A DNA stretch of 64,000 nucleotides from contig NZ_CP183948.1 of NCBI RefSeq assembly GCF_052056485.1, forward strand, positions 5,456,001 to 5,520,000, in the 5' to 3' direction. Each line of letters begins with the position of its first letter. Within the stretch, counting starts at the first letter, position 1. Of the stretch, positions 1 through 8,168 are shown in pieces. The translations under genes and the position numbers were made by a program. The notes beneath the pieces are model-generated. The model made no database searches and was not told the origin of the DNA. It saw nothing but the letters and a program-made list of their open reading frames with translations. Source of the stretch: Paenibacillus_AQ nitricinens (GTDB taxonomy: Bacteria; Bacillota; Bacilli; Paenibacillales; Paenibacillaceae).

Positions 1-862
1 TGCTAAGCCACAGCGGAAATCGAAATGCAAAATTGATAAACAGAACTACAAATACAAGTACCGCTGCCGACTTATCAGCAATTTGACGCGCATCTTCTAC
101 AATCGCCTCGGATTGTACATACCAAAGGTGTACGGCCAGCGTCTCACCCGGGGAGAACAGATTGAAATCCCACATTTCGCCCGAGGTACTGAGACCAGCG
201 GTAAGGATAATAACCGCAGACTCCCCGAAGGCGCGTCCAGCAACGAGACAAATCCCAGTAACAATGGCAGACATTGCAACGGGTAGAACTACCGTGCGGA
301 TCACGTGGAACTTAGTCATCCCAAGCGCATAACCAGCCTCGCGGATGTCCCCAGGTACAGCACGTACCGCTTCCTCTGTCACTCGCGCAAGCATAGGTAG
401 ATTCAGCAGCGCCAAGCTGACGCCTCCGCCAAGAATCGTCAGACCGACATCGAAATATTCTGCAAAAATTGCAAGTCCGAGCATACCGAACACAATCGAT
501 GGAACCGATGACAGAGATTCTACGCAAATACGTAGTGCCCCTGTAAATTTATTATCTGGGGCATACTCAGCCATATAGATTCCCGCACCCAAACCAATGG
601 GAACGGAAATAATCAGCGAGATGAACAAAATGTAAAAGGAGTTAAACAACACCGGGCCAATCCCACCACCTGCGTCAATCTCTTCAGGCTGTTTAATCAG
701 GAAATCGGGCCGAAGTGCCGGTAAACCTTTACTAAGAATCGTGAAGAGCAGCCAGAAGATCAGCAGCATGACTAAAGCCCCAAGGGTATAAAACCCTATG
801 GTCGCAATTTTATTGTTTCTTTGAGCACGCGCTGTATGCTTTGTACTTGCGAATCCGTTCAC
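1..862 (-). CDS. pstA: phosphate ABC transporter permease PstA (3' end beyond window)
   Basis: Inner-membrane permease of the high-affinity phosphate importer; it pairs with PstC and is driven by PstB. The frame reads without a stop from a GTG at 862 to the left edge (287 codons, close to the full family length of about 290-300). The GTG overlaps the pstC stop as GTGA, indicating translational coupling. The product starts MNGFASTKHTARAQ, has a first membrane segment at about residues 22-42, and shows the permease EAA-type loop (REAGYALGMTKFHVIRTVVLP region, about residue 170-190) followed by the conserved AGRAFGESA. The GTG start is fixed by the overlap and by the lack of any better ATG before the first membrane segment. 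The C-terminus and any pstB gene lie outside the window. Confidence 0.93.
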   Translation of the reverse strand, partial: MNGFASTKHTARAQRNNKIATIGFYTLGALVMLLIFWLLFTILSKGLPALRPDFLIKQPEEIDAGGGIGPVLFNSFYILFISLIISVPIGLGAGIYMAEYAPDNKFTGALRICVESLSSVPSIVFGMLGLAIFAEYFDVGLTILGGGVSLALLNLPMLARVTEEAVRAVPGDIREAGYALGMTKFHVIRTVVLPVAMSAIVTGICLVAGRAFGESAVIILTAGLSTSGEMWDFNLFSPGETLAVHLWYVQSEAIVEDARQIADKSAAVLVFVVLFINFAFRFPLWLS

Positions 863-1806
863 GCTGCATCCCTCCTTTTTCTACCCAGCACGCGGATGAT
901 CAGAATTAATACAAATGATATTACTAGCAAAAGAAATGCCATCATATGTAATGCATAGTTCCAGGTAGAGTCAAACTCTACATTGGAGATTTGCATAACG
1001 ATGTTACTAGTCAGCACCGATGCTGGCGTGAATAACGTCTTCGCCAATTGCGGTGTATTCCCGATAACCATAACTACAGCCATCGTCTCACCTACAGCAC
1101 GAGTCATACCTAGAATAACCGCAGAGATAATCCCCCGGCTGGCCGCAGGCAGGATTACACGCATGATGACCTGTAATCGGGTAGATCCAAGAGCATATGC
1201 TGCATCCCGATATTTGCGCGGCACAGAGACAATGGCATCATCACTGATTCGGCAAATGGTTGGCAGTACCATTAAGGCGAGCACAAGTGCAGCGGCTAAC
1301 AAGCCATCGCCTAAGCTCTCCCCGCTAATTCTGCGTAAGAAAGGAAGTAATACCGTTAAGCCTATATATCCGTAAACAATTGAAGGAATACCTACCAATA
1401 AATCCAGCACTGGACGAATAAAGGTCTTCATCCATTTTGGGGCAATCTCTGCACAAAGTACTGCCATCCCTACCGAGATAGGAACTGCGATCAGCAGCGT
1501 TAATGCAGTTAGTGAAAGTGTATTTACAATGAAGGCAGCCGCTCCAAAAGAATCCTCTTCCGGCGTCCAGTTAAAGGAAAAGAAAAAGTCCGCAGGCGAG
1601 AGATGGCCGAACAGAAGCATAGCCGTTTTGCCGATAAATAGAATTACAAGTCCAAGCACAAAGCAAAGCGCAAGAATGCTGAATAAAAAATAAAACTTAA
1701 ATAATTTGTTACTAAACAAATGTCTACCGTGACGTTTGGAGTTAGCGCTAACCTGCGTTACGCTCTCTTTTCCCCTAGTTGCCAAGCCGTGGACTGGTGC
1801 CCCCAT
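859..1806 (-). CDS. pstC: phosphate ABC transporter permease PstC
   Basis: Second permease subunit of the phosphate importer. I chose the ATG at 1806 because a perfect AGGAGG lies 6 nt before it; an in-frame GTG at 1830 would place that site inside the coding region. The resulting protein is 315 residues. The N-terminus is polar, a first membrane segment follows at about residues 35-58, then several more, with the EAA-type loop (DAAYALGSTRLQVIMRVILP region) and AVGETMAVVMVIGN in the C-terminal half, as expected for PstC. It lies between pstS (82 bp upstream) and pstA (4-bp overlap), so the three genes form one operon. Regulation by phosphate through PhoP is known for the family, but I see no clear Pho box directly upstream. 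Confidence 0.95.
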   Translation of the reverse strand: MGAPVHGLATRGKESVTQVSANSKRHGRHLFSNKLFKFYFLFSILALCFVLGLVILFIGKTAMLLFGHLSPADFFFSFNWTPEEDSFGAAAFIVNTLSLTALTLLIAVPISVGMAVLCAEIAPKWMKTFIRPVLDLLVGIPSIVYGYIGLTVLLPFLRRISGESLGDGLLAAALVLALMVLPTICRISDDAIVSVPRKYRDAAYALGSTRLQVIMRVILPAASRGIISAVILGMTRAVGETMAVVMVIGNTPQLAKTLFTPASVLTSNIVMQISNVEFDSTWNYALHMMAFLLLVISFVLILIIRVLGRKRRDAA

Positions 1807-1888
1807 ACTTTCCCTCCTGTAAGCGGCCACCCCCGTATCAAGATCGGAGCTGGCCGCTGTTACCGTTCAATATGATCTTCAGATGATA

Positions 1889-2749
1889 TTAGCCCTTCAT
1901 TGCTGCGATCGGAATAAATTTAAGCTTTTTCAGGGAACCTTGTTGGAACTTCTTGCTTTGTACGTATTCGATAAATTCTTTTGTTGCGCCAGTAGGTTGG
2001 CCTTTAGTCATGTAGTAACCATAAGCCCAGATCTTATAAGATCCATTGATTACGTTGTCTGTAGTAGCAGCTACACCGTTGTGTTTAACAGCTTTTACGT
2101 CGCCACTTACATATACAAGGTCGATATAACCGATGGAGTTAGGAGTTGTTCCAACGGCAGTCTTCATGTCACCGGATGAACCTGTTTCTTTATAGTTTTT
2201 AGCTTTTTTAACGATATCTCCGCCATCCAAAGCTTTAGCTTGATAGTTAACGCGTGTACCAGAACCGAATGAACGAGTGATAACCACGATGTCAGCATCT
2301 GCACCGCCTACTTCTTTCCAGTTCGTGATTTTACCTGCATAAATGCCTTTAAGCTGTTCAGTTGTAAGGTTATCTACGCCAACATTTTTGTTCACGATTG
2401 TAGCAAAAGGAATAACAGCTACTTTGTTTGCTACCTGTCCGTCAAAAGCTTTGAAGCCTGGTACGTCCATGCTAGCATCCCAGTCGCAAGCGCCGATATC
2501 AGCGATGCCTTTTTTAACAGCTTGAGGTCCAGTTACTGAACCTTTACCGGAGGCTGCGATTTTTACTTTAGGGTGCAGCTTCTGGAATTCTTTTGCCGCT
2601 TGAAGCGTCAATGGAAGAAGTGCGGTCGAACCGTTAACTGTGATTTTACCTTTAAGTGAATCGGCTGCTGCTGCAACCCCTGCGAAAGATGCGGTTACCG
2701 CAATTACAGCCGTTAGAGCCGTTACTGTTAGCTTTTTGAAAATCTTCAT
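1889..2749 (-). CDS. pstS: phosphate-binding protein PstS
   Basis: Extracellular phosphate receptor that delivers phosphate to PstCA. The 286-residue protein has a signal peptide (basic start, hydrophobic stretch, then Ala-rich cleavage region around residue 28) and the family's phosphate-contact segments NGSTALLPL near residue 40, GKGSVTGPQAV near 70 and RSFGSGTRVNYQ near 160. The start is ATG with GAGGAG 11 nt upstream. Oddly, there is no lipobox cysteine at the end of the signal peptide; the first Cys is within IGACDWDAS. Most Gram-positive PstS proteins are lipoproteins, so this one may be released or held by another protein. A gene for a secreted propeller protein lies 54 bp upstream with no terminator between. 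Confidence 0.93.
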   Translation of the reverse strand: MKIFKKLTVTALTAVIAVTASFAGVAAAADSLKGKITVNGSTALLPLTLQAAKEFQKLHPKVKIAASGKGSVTGPQAVKKGIADIGACDWDASMDVPGFKAFDGQVANKVAVIPFATIVNKNVGVDNLTTEQLKGIYAGKITNWKEVGGADADIVVITRSFGSGTRVNYQAKALDGGDIVKKAKNYKETGSSGDMKTAVGTTPNSIGYIDLVYVSGDVKAVKHNGVAATTDNVINGSYKIWAYGYYMTKGQPTGATKEFIEYVQSKKFQQGSLKKLKFIPIAAMKG

Positions 2750-2803
2750 TTGTATTATTTCTCCTCTCGGCTCTACGCCGTTAAAATATAATTAAGAAAT
2801 TTA

Positions 2804-4240
2804 TTATTTCGACAGTTGCAATGCTTTACCGCCTTGAACCACCCATACACCGCCGTCACTTACGATAGCAAGCTTGCTTCCATCCTTCGAAACAGCTACT
2901 TCAGATACATCTTCAGTGGAGCGGAACAGTTCAGTCTTAGCTCCATTGTTATCAATGGAATAGACTACTGTGCTTCCATCTGCCGCTGAACCTGCTACAA
3001 CCAAGCCGTTCTTAACGCCAGTAGACCAAGTTACTTCAACATCAAGTGCAATGTTGCTGCTTGTTCCGTCTGCTTTTACAACCTTCAATGTGTTAGCTGC
3101 ATTACCCTCAGCATCTGCACTCAGGTAAACGACGCTACCATCTGCAGAAATTTCAGGGTACAGTTTGTTATCCGGTGTAGTTGTCAGTGCAGCGGGTTTA
3201 GCATCTTTCGTAGCCAGGTCAAGCTTGTAAAGCTGCTCTCCAGCAGAGCTGAAGTCGACAGTAAGGGAATCTTCTGTGCTGTCTGCATCGTTTTTAGCAA
3301 CACCCGTCAGGTTAACGATATAAACGGCGCTCTTTTCGTCAGCGGAAATGCGCAGTTCGGATTTATTTTCTACTTTGTCCGCCAATACGGATTTAACTTC
3401 ACCAGTGTCTACTGAGATTTTTGCGATTTTCTCTTGCTTGTCACCTTGGACGAAGTAAATATTTTTACCATCATTTGACCAAACCAGATCCGTTTTTACA
3501 CTATTGTCCGTACCAAGCAGCTTAGTAGCTCCGCTAGACAGGTTAATTAGATTCAACAAACCCGTCTCATCATTGAAAGCTCCCCATTGCCCATCCGGCG
3601 ACACTGCAAAATCCACTGCACTGTCATTGGATGAAAATACTTCGTAGTTACCTGGCTCAGTGCTGAACTTGATAAGTTGAGCAGATTCAGCATCACTTTT
3701 GTTCGCAATCAGACTTCCAGCTGCTGTCCAGTGCAAAGTATCAAACAATCCTTCAGGACGGGCAAAGCTTAGAATCGTGCTAGCATCAGCATCCAGTTCT
3801 CCACCTAATGCATAAACTAACTTAGAAAGCTCTACATAGGTTTTACCGTTATAAAATACTGGAGCAACTGTGAACGTCTCGGAATTACCATCTACTTGAT
3901 AGCTCTTTGAGCCTGTTTTGAGCTTCACATTATGTAATCCCTTGCTGTCATTAAGTTCAAACCCGCCAGCTCCAAGTACTAACTTAGCTCCAATTTCACC
4001 AGTTACCTGATTCAGCGAGTACAGCTTGTAACCACTGCTATTAATGGTGTTAAACACAATCGGCGTACCATTTACATTCCAAGTAGCTGTACCTTCTTTA
4101 ACTGCTGTTTTTGCAGCGGTTTGATTGGTAGCTACAGATTTTACATTACTGCCGATGCTAGCTGCAGATACACTCCCAACGCTTACTGTTGCAAGAAGTG
4201 CTGAAGCCAACGTTGCGCTAATCCATTTACTGTTTTTCAA
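2804..4240 (-). CDS. secreted stalk-domain / TolB-like beta-propeller protein
   Basis: A 478-residue exported protein with a type I signal peptide (residues 1-27, cleavage near SVSA-AS). Residues about 45-160 resemble the copper-amine-oxidase N-terminal-like stalk domain common in Paenibacillus secreted proteins (VNGTPIVFNT, then GKTYVELSKLVYALGG). Residues about 195-470 hold repeated blades of TolB/WD40-like form: VSPDGQWGAF, WSNDGKNIYFV, EISADGSVVYLS, VSKDGSKLAIV. It has no recognisable catalytic residues. Its position just before pstS on the same strand, without an intervening terminator, suggests co-expression under phosphate limitation. A role as a wall-associated partner of the unusual lipobox-less PstS is only a guess. 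Confidence 0.75.
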   Translation of the reverse strand: MKNSKWISATLASALLATVSVGSVSAASIGSNVKSVATNQTAAKTAVKEGTATWNVNGTPIVFNTINSSGYKLYSLNQVTGEIGAKLVLGAGGFELNDSKGLHNVKLKTGSKSYQVDGNSETFTVAPVFYNGKTYVELSKLVYALGGELDADASTILSFARPEGLFDTLHWTAAGSLIANKSDAESAQLIKFSTEPGNYEVFSSNDSAVDFAVSPDGQWGAFNDETGLLNLINLSSGATKLLGTDNSVKTDLVWSNDGKNIYFVQGDKQEKIAKISVDTGEVKSVLADKVENKSELRISADEKSAVYIVNLTGVAKNDADSTEDSLTVDFSSAGEQLYKLDLATKDAKPAALTTTPDNKLYPEISADGSVVYLSADAEGNAANTLKVVKADGTSSNIALDVEVTWSTGVKNGLVVAGSAADGSTVVYSIDNNGAKTELFRSTEDVSEVAVSKDGSKLAIVSDGGVWVVQGGKALQLSK

Positions 4241-4293
4241 TTAGATTCACCCTTTTCGTATAGGTAACTGCTAATGTCATTTTCGTCTACAAT

Positions 4294-4299
4294 TGTCAA
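4294..4299 (-). promoter_or_regulatory. possible -35 box of the propeller-pst operon
   Basis: TTGACA on the minus strand, about 55 nt before the propeller start codon at 4240. The -10 region is poor, which would suit an activator-dependent promoter. Further upstream (4310-4345) is a T-rich tract with TTAATA and ATTACA spaced about one helical turn apart, which might be a degenerate PhoP box. Weak evidence. Confidence 0.3.
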
Positions 4300-4412
4300 C
4301 TCTGTTGCAGAGGAATGTAATGGAAATATTAACTATAATTATTTTTTTGAAAAAGTAGGTATATTAGCGTACTAGACTGCTAAATTCAGATAAACCAAAT
4401 GGACTAGACACG

Positions 4413-4475
4413 AAAAAGCCTCATGGGGGAAAACTCTGCGGTGTGCAGTAGCTTTTACTCCATGAGGCTTTTTGT
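4413..4475. terminator. bidirectional terminator between uxuB side and pst operon
   Basis: AAAAAGCCTCATGG pairs with CCATGAGGCTTTTT (4460-4473), with an inner CTGC/GCAG helix, forming one long hairpin with A runs before and T runs after. Lying between two minus-strand units, it most likely ends the upstream uxu transcript. Confidence 0.85.
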
Positions 4476-4484
4476 AAATGTGAT

Positions 4485-6107
4485 CTACACTAACTCTTCA
4501 TTTAAATGTTGTTCCAACGTTCTCCTAACATCTCCTGGGCCTTTCAGCATCTCATAGAAGTAACTTTCAATCTTGCTACCCAGACCGATTTCATATAAAG
4601 GTACACCAAAAATCTTCTCATTTTCTAGAATCCTATGCACATTAGAGGTCGAATCTCCCAAAGTCACTCCTTGCAGATGCGCTTGAAGTAACTCCATTAA
4701 CGGATCAGGACTCAGCTCAAAAGCGTTCCCTTGGTCATCCACTCCGATCAAATAGCGGCACCAGGCAGCAATTGCTAGTGGAATCGCCGTCAATTCAGCT
4801 GGATGAAGATCTTCGCGTTGTACATAGGATTTGATTGTTTCCCCATAACGAATGCCTACCTTCTGCGACGTATCTGTCGCAATTCGCTGCGGGGTGTCCG
4901 GAATAAATGGATTCGCCAAGCGCTCTTGCAGTACTTCATCCAAGAACTGCTGTGGACGTAGAATGATAGGATCTACAACTACAGGCAATCCTTCCTTATA
5001 CCCAATCCGCTCGACTAATGTACGTAGGGTCTGATCCTGCATCTCATCCGAAATCTGTGTATAGCCTAGTAGACAGCCAGTGACCGCTAATGCAGTATGC
5101 AAGGGGTTTAGACAGGTGGTAACTTTCATCGTTTCTACCCTGTTCACGGTCTCACGATCTGTGAATATAATGCCGGCTTCTTCTAGTAAAGGTCGCCCAT
5201 TCGTAAACTTATCCTCAATGACCAGATATTCGCTAACTTCTGCATTAACAAAAGGTGCGGTATGAGCGTTTCTCGAGGTAATAAGTATATCCATACCGCC
5301 AATCCCTTGCTCCTGTAAAGCCTTACGTACTTCCTCGGATGGACGTGGTGTGATTTTATCGATCATCGACAAGGGGAATGTTATGCGACTCTCGTCTTCG
5401 AGGTACGCAACAAAACCTTCCTCCACAAGCCCTTTCGAAGCCCATGCCTTGGCGATTGTAATCACGCTATTTTTCAGCATATCCCCATTGTACGAACAGT
5501 TATCCATACTGACAAAAGTCATCGGATACTGGCCTTTTAGATATCGACGGTACGCTAGAGAAGCGATAACACTCATGCTGTGGGAAGGCTGCTCCGGCCC
5601 TTGCTCCATATCATGCTTCACGATATTCAGGTACATTCCATCAGCACCGGTCAAGGTATAACCTTTCTCTGTAATGGTGAAGCTGGCCATCTGCAGACTC
5701 GGATTTTCAAAAATTTCAACTAAACGACAGTAATCCTGCGCTCGATTCTTGTTTGCCATAATAGCTTCGGTAATGCTGCTAATGACCTTTTTCGTAAACT
5801 CGCCACTCGCATTCATTAGTACGAGAAGTGTCAAATGATCATGAGGCTTATAAATCTTGTCAATCAGCTCGTAGTCAGAGGAGGTAGCGGCGATAATACC
5901 TGTGTCTGCTTTTCCAAGCTCCAACAGCTTCTGGTGAGCATTCGCAACAAATCCCCGAAAAATATTTCCCGCTCCAAAATGAATCCATTCCGGCCTAACG
6001 CGTGTATTCTCCGCCACCTGCTCATAATCAAAGTGAGGAAGCTCCACGTTAGCGTCCTTCCACGCCTCTGCACATGATTCAATGCTCTCTCTTGTCAGAA
6101 GCAGCAT
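4485..6107 (-). CDS. uxuB: D-mannonate (fructuronate) oxidoreductase, mannitol dehydrogenase family
   Basis: NAD-dependent enzyme that converts D-fructuronate to D-mannonate in glucuronate breakdown. The 540-residue protein has the Rossmann entry motif HFGAGNIFRGF near residue 42-52, the family signature SMDNCSYNGDML near 200 and KVTTCLNPLHTALAVTG near 325. It is longer than many UxuB proteins (about 490-510). Its ATG at 6107 directly follows the uxuA stop (TGAATG), so the two are translationally linked. The pathway partner UxuA next to it makes mannonate, rather than altronate or mannitol, the likely substrate. UxaB-type tagaturonate reductase is the main alternative. Confidence 0.9.
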   Translation of the reverse strand: MLLLTRESIESCAEAWKDANVELPHFDYEQVAENTRVRPEWIHFGAGNIFRGFVANAHQKLLELGKADTGIIAATSSDYELIDKIYKPHDHLTLLVLMNASGEFTKKVISSITEAIMANKNRAQDYCRLVEIFENPSLQMASFTITEKGYTLTGADGMYLNIVKHDMEQGPEQPSHSMSVIASLAYRRYLKGQYPMTFVSMDNCSYNGDMLKNSVITIAKAWASKGLVEEGFVAYLEDESRITFPLSMIDKITPRPSEEVRKALQEQGIGGMDILITSRNAHTAPFVNAEVSEYLVIEDKFTNGRPLLEEAGIIFTDRETVNRVETMKVTTCLNPLHTALAVTGCLLGYTQISDEMQDQTLRTLVERIGYKEGLPVVVDPIILRPQQFLDEVLQERLANPFIPDTPQRIATDTSQKVGIRYGETIKSYVQREDLHPAELTAIPLAIAAWCRYLIGVDDQGNAFELSPDPLMELLQAHLQGVTLGDSTSNVHRILENEKIFGVPLYEIGLGSKIESYFYEMLKGPGDVRRTLEQHLNEELV

Positions 6108-7184
6108 TCACTTCACCCCCGTCGTATTGTTGAGACTATCCCACACACCAAGTAAATACATGATCCCCATTGCTCTATCGTACAGCCCGTATCCCGGGCG
6201 GCAAGTCTTCTCTTCCCCCCACAAATGACGACCATGATCTGGACGCACATACCCCGTATATCCATTCTCATGATACGCTTTAACAACCTCTGCCACATCC
6301 ACACTGCCATCCCGTCCACGATGAGACACCTCAATAAAATCACCGTTCTCAAAAACCTTAACATTTCGAATATGGGCAAAATGAATACGATTACAAAATT
6401 CCCGAATCATAGCTGGCAGATCGTTCTTCGGATTCGTACCGAGCGACCCAGTGCAGAAGGTTAATCCATTATACGGACTATCTACTGCGTCAAGTAAACG
6501 ACGGATCGTATCACGGCTGCGGACAATGCGGGGCAAGCCAAAGATCGGCCAAGCAGGATCATCGGGATGAATAGCCATTTTGATGTCGACTTCTTCACAG
6601 ACAGGAATAATGCGCTTCAGAAAATAGACCAAGTTCTCGAACAGCTTCTCTTCCGTTACATCTATATAGGCGGCGAATAGCTCATCGAGCTTCGCAAGAC
6701 GCTCTGGCTCCCAGCCAGGCATTGTAAATTCGCCGGCCCCCTCGAGAATACGATTCACCATGTCGCGCGGGTTCTCATTAATGGCTGCATTTTCATAAAA
6801 AAGTGCATTCGAGCCATCCGGCAATTCCTTGTACAGCTCCGTCCGAGTCCAGTCAAAGATCGGCATGAAATTGTAACAGATCACTTTAGTACCGACCTTG
6901 GCTAGCTTCCGTATGGTGTCTATGTAAATATCGATATATTTATCACGCGTCGGGAGTCCAATCTTGATATCATCATGGACGTTCACACTCTCTACTACGG
7001 CAGTGCTAAACCCTTTGCTCGTAATTTGATCCGCAACCTTTTGAATGTCATCCATTTCCCACACTTCGCCCGCTACCTTATGATGTAGTGACCAGACAAT
7101 ACCCATTACCCCCGGAATTTGCCGGATATGATCAAGCGTAATGTTGTCATTGCCTTCTCCATACCATCTCCATGTCATGTTCAT
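6108..7184 (-). CDS. uxuA: mannonate dehydratase UxuA
   Basis: Dehydrates D-mannonate to 2-keto-3-deoxygluconate, the second dedicated step after UxuB. The protein is 358 residues, the normal length for Bacillus-type UxuA. Typical segments are seen: MTWRWYGEGND at the start, the ESVNVHDDIK region near residue 65, YNFMPIFDWTRTEL near 105, HPDDPAWPIFGLPRI near 205 and FCTGSLGTNP near 245, the last ones supplying metal and substrate contacts in the family. The start at 7184 has AGGAGG 10 nt upstream; an ATG two codons later is also possible. Expression is probably controlled by the divergent GntR regulator through the operator at 7221-7232. Confidence 0.95.
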   Translation of the reverse strand: MNMTWRWYGEGNDNITLDHIRQIPGVMGIVWSLHHKVAGEVWEMDDIQKVADQITSKGFSTAVVESVNVHDDIKIGLPTRDKYIDIYIDTIRKLAKVGTKVICYNFMPIFDWTRTELYKELPDGSNALFYENAAINENPRDMVNRILEGAGEFTMPGWEPERLAKLDELFAAYIDVTEEKLFENLVYFLKRIIPVCEEVDIKMAIHPDDPAWPIFGLPRIVRSRDTIRRLLDAVDSPYNGLTFCTGSLGTNPKNDLPAMIREFCNRIHFAHIRNVKVFENGDFIEVSHRGRDGSVDVAEVVKAYHENGYTGYVRPDHGRHLWGEEKTCRPGYGLYDRAMGIMYLLGVWDSLNNTTGVK

Positions 7185-7220
7185 CTAGATAAAACCTCCT
7201 CTAATTTCAAACGTCGTGAT

Positions 7221-7232
7221 CTTGTATACAAG
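7221..7232. promoter_or_regulatory. operator 1, CTTGTATACAAG, uxuA side
   Basis: A perfect 12-bp palindrome followed by ATAA. It lies just downstream of a good minus-strand promoter (TTGACA at 7270-7275, 18-bp spacer, TAATAT at 7246-7251), where a bound repressor would block elongation or initiation of uxuA-uxuB. An identical site sits 79 bp away. Confidence 0.85.
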
Positions 7233-7245
7233 ATAATATATTCAA

Positions 7246-7275
7246 ATATTAGATTTAAGCAATAGCTTTTGTCAA
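7246..7275 (-). promoter_or_regulatory. promoter of uxuA-uxuB
   Basis: TTGACA (7270-7275) and TAATAT (7246-7251) with an 18-bp spacer on the minus strand, close to the sigma-A consensus, placing transcription start near 7239. Confidence 0.7.
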
Positions 7276-7299
7276 TGATATTAATTCACTTATTGAAAA

Positions 7300-7311
7300 C
7301 TTGTATACAAG
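7300..7311. promoter_or_regulatory. operator 2, CTTGTATACAAG, GntR side
   Basis: Second perfect copy of the palindrome. It covers TTGTAT (7301-7306), which with TATAAT (7324-7329) at a 17-bp spacer forms a likely promoter for the GntR gene, so the regulator probably represses itself. Confidence 0.85.
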
Positions 7312-7405
7312 ATAAAAAGAATATATAATTAAATCACTTTCTAATATCAGGATCCCGTTTCAGATATCCGAATTCCAAAATCAATGGCAATGGAGACGTT
7401 AACTC

Positions 7406-8059
7406 ATGTCCACCAAAAATGAAATTTTGAACTTGTTGAAGCACGAAATTCGTAATCTAACCCTAAAGCCTGGAACCATTCTAAGTGAGACCGTGTTGTC
7501 TGAGCGGTTCCAGATATCCAGGACACCTTTACGTGATGTGCTAAAACAGCTATCCCTAGAGTCCTATATTGATGTGTATCCAAAGAAAGGAAATCTTGTT
7601 TCGTACATTGATTTGGAATCTGTCGAGCAGATGATCTATTTAAGAAGTGTTCTAGAAAAGGATATTATCAAAGGTCTATCCGGTAGTCTTACTCTAAAAG
7701 GTATCCTCGAGCTTAAGCAAATCTTAGAAGAACAAAGAAATGCCATACATCAAGAACATGCCATTGAGCACTTTTTTGCTTTGGATGATGCCTATCATAA
7801 GACGTTATTCACATTAGCAGGACATGAATTTTTGTGGGAGCAAATTAAGTTCTCCCATGTGCATTATGAAAGATATCGACGCCTGCATACCCTAAAGCAA
7901 GAAAAGCTGGAGAAAAATTTGAGCGAGCATCACTTGATCCTGGATTGTATGACAAACCATGAACCAGACAAAGTAGATGAGCTAGTCCAGCATCATTTGC
8001 GTGAGGATATGAACTCCTTATACTTACTGGAGAATTTTGCGGATTATATTAAAGCGTAA
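7406..8059 (+). CDS. GntR-family (FCD domain) regulator of glucuronate genes
   Basis: A 217-residue FadR-type transcription factor. Residues about 15-70 form the winged helix (SERFQISRTPLRDVLKQLS), and the C-terminal all-helical FCD ligand domain includes the Asp and His residues that bind metal in the family (DDAYHKTLF near residue 127, HHLILDC near 172, QHHLRED near 195). It faces uxuA-uxuB across a 221-bp region with two identical CTTGTATACAAG palindromes; one overlaps its own -35 box. This supports a repressor relieved by a uronate or mannonate intermediate, as for UxuR/ExuR-like FCD regulators. The ligand is inferred from context only. Confidence 0.88.
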   Translation: MSTKNEILNLLKHEIRNLTLKPGTILSETVLSERFQISRTPLRDVLKQLSLESYIDVYPKKGNLVSYIDLESVEQMIYLRSVLEKDIIKGLSGSLTLKGILELKQILEEQRNAIHQEHAIEHFFALDDAYHKTLFTLAGHEFLWEQIKFSHVHYERYRRLHTLKQEKLEKNLSEHHLILDCMTNHEPDKVDELVQHHLREDMNSLYLLENFADYIKA

Positions 8060-8091
8060 TCACTTACTTAAAAACTTACTTAAAATAAACT

Positions 8092-8138
8092 GACCGCCCC
8101 ACGCAGCCACCTTCATGGCTTTGGAGACGGTCTTTTTT
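8092..8138. terminator. terminator after the GntR gene
   Basis: GACCG pairs with CGGTC around an inner AGCCA/TGGCT helix, followed by TTTTTT (8132-8137). It ends the plus-strand regulator; the convergent GH2 gene ends at 8169. Confidence 0.75.
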
Positions 8139-8168
8139 CTCATTTATCGTAGTAGTTGAAGCAACCGA

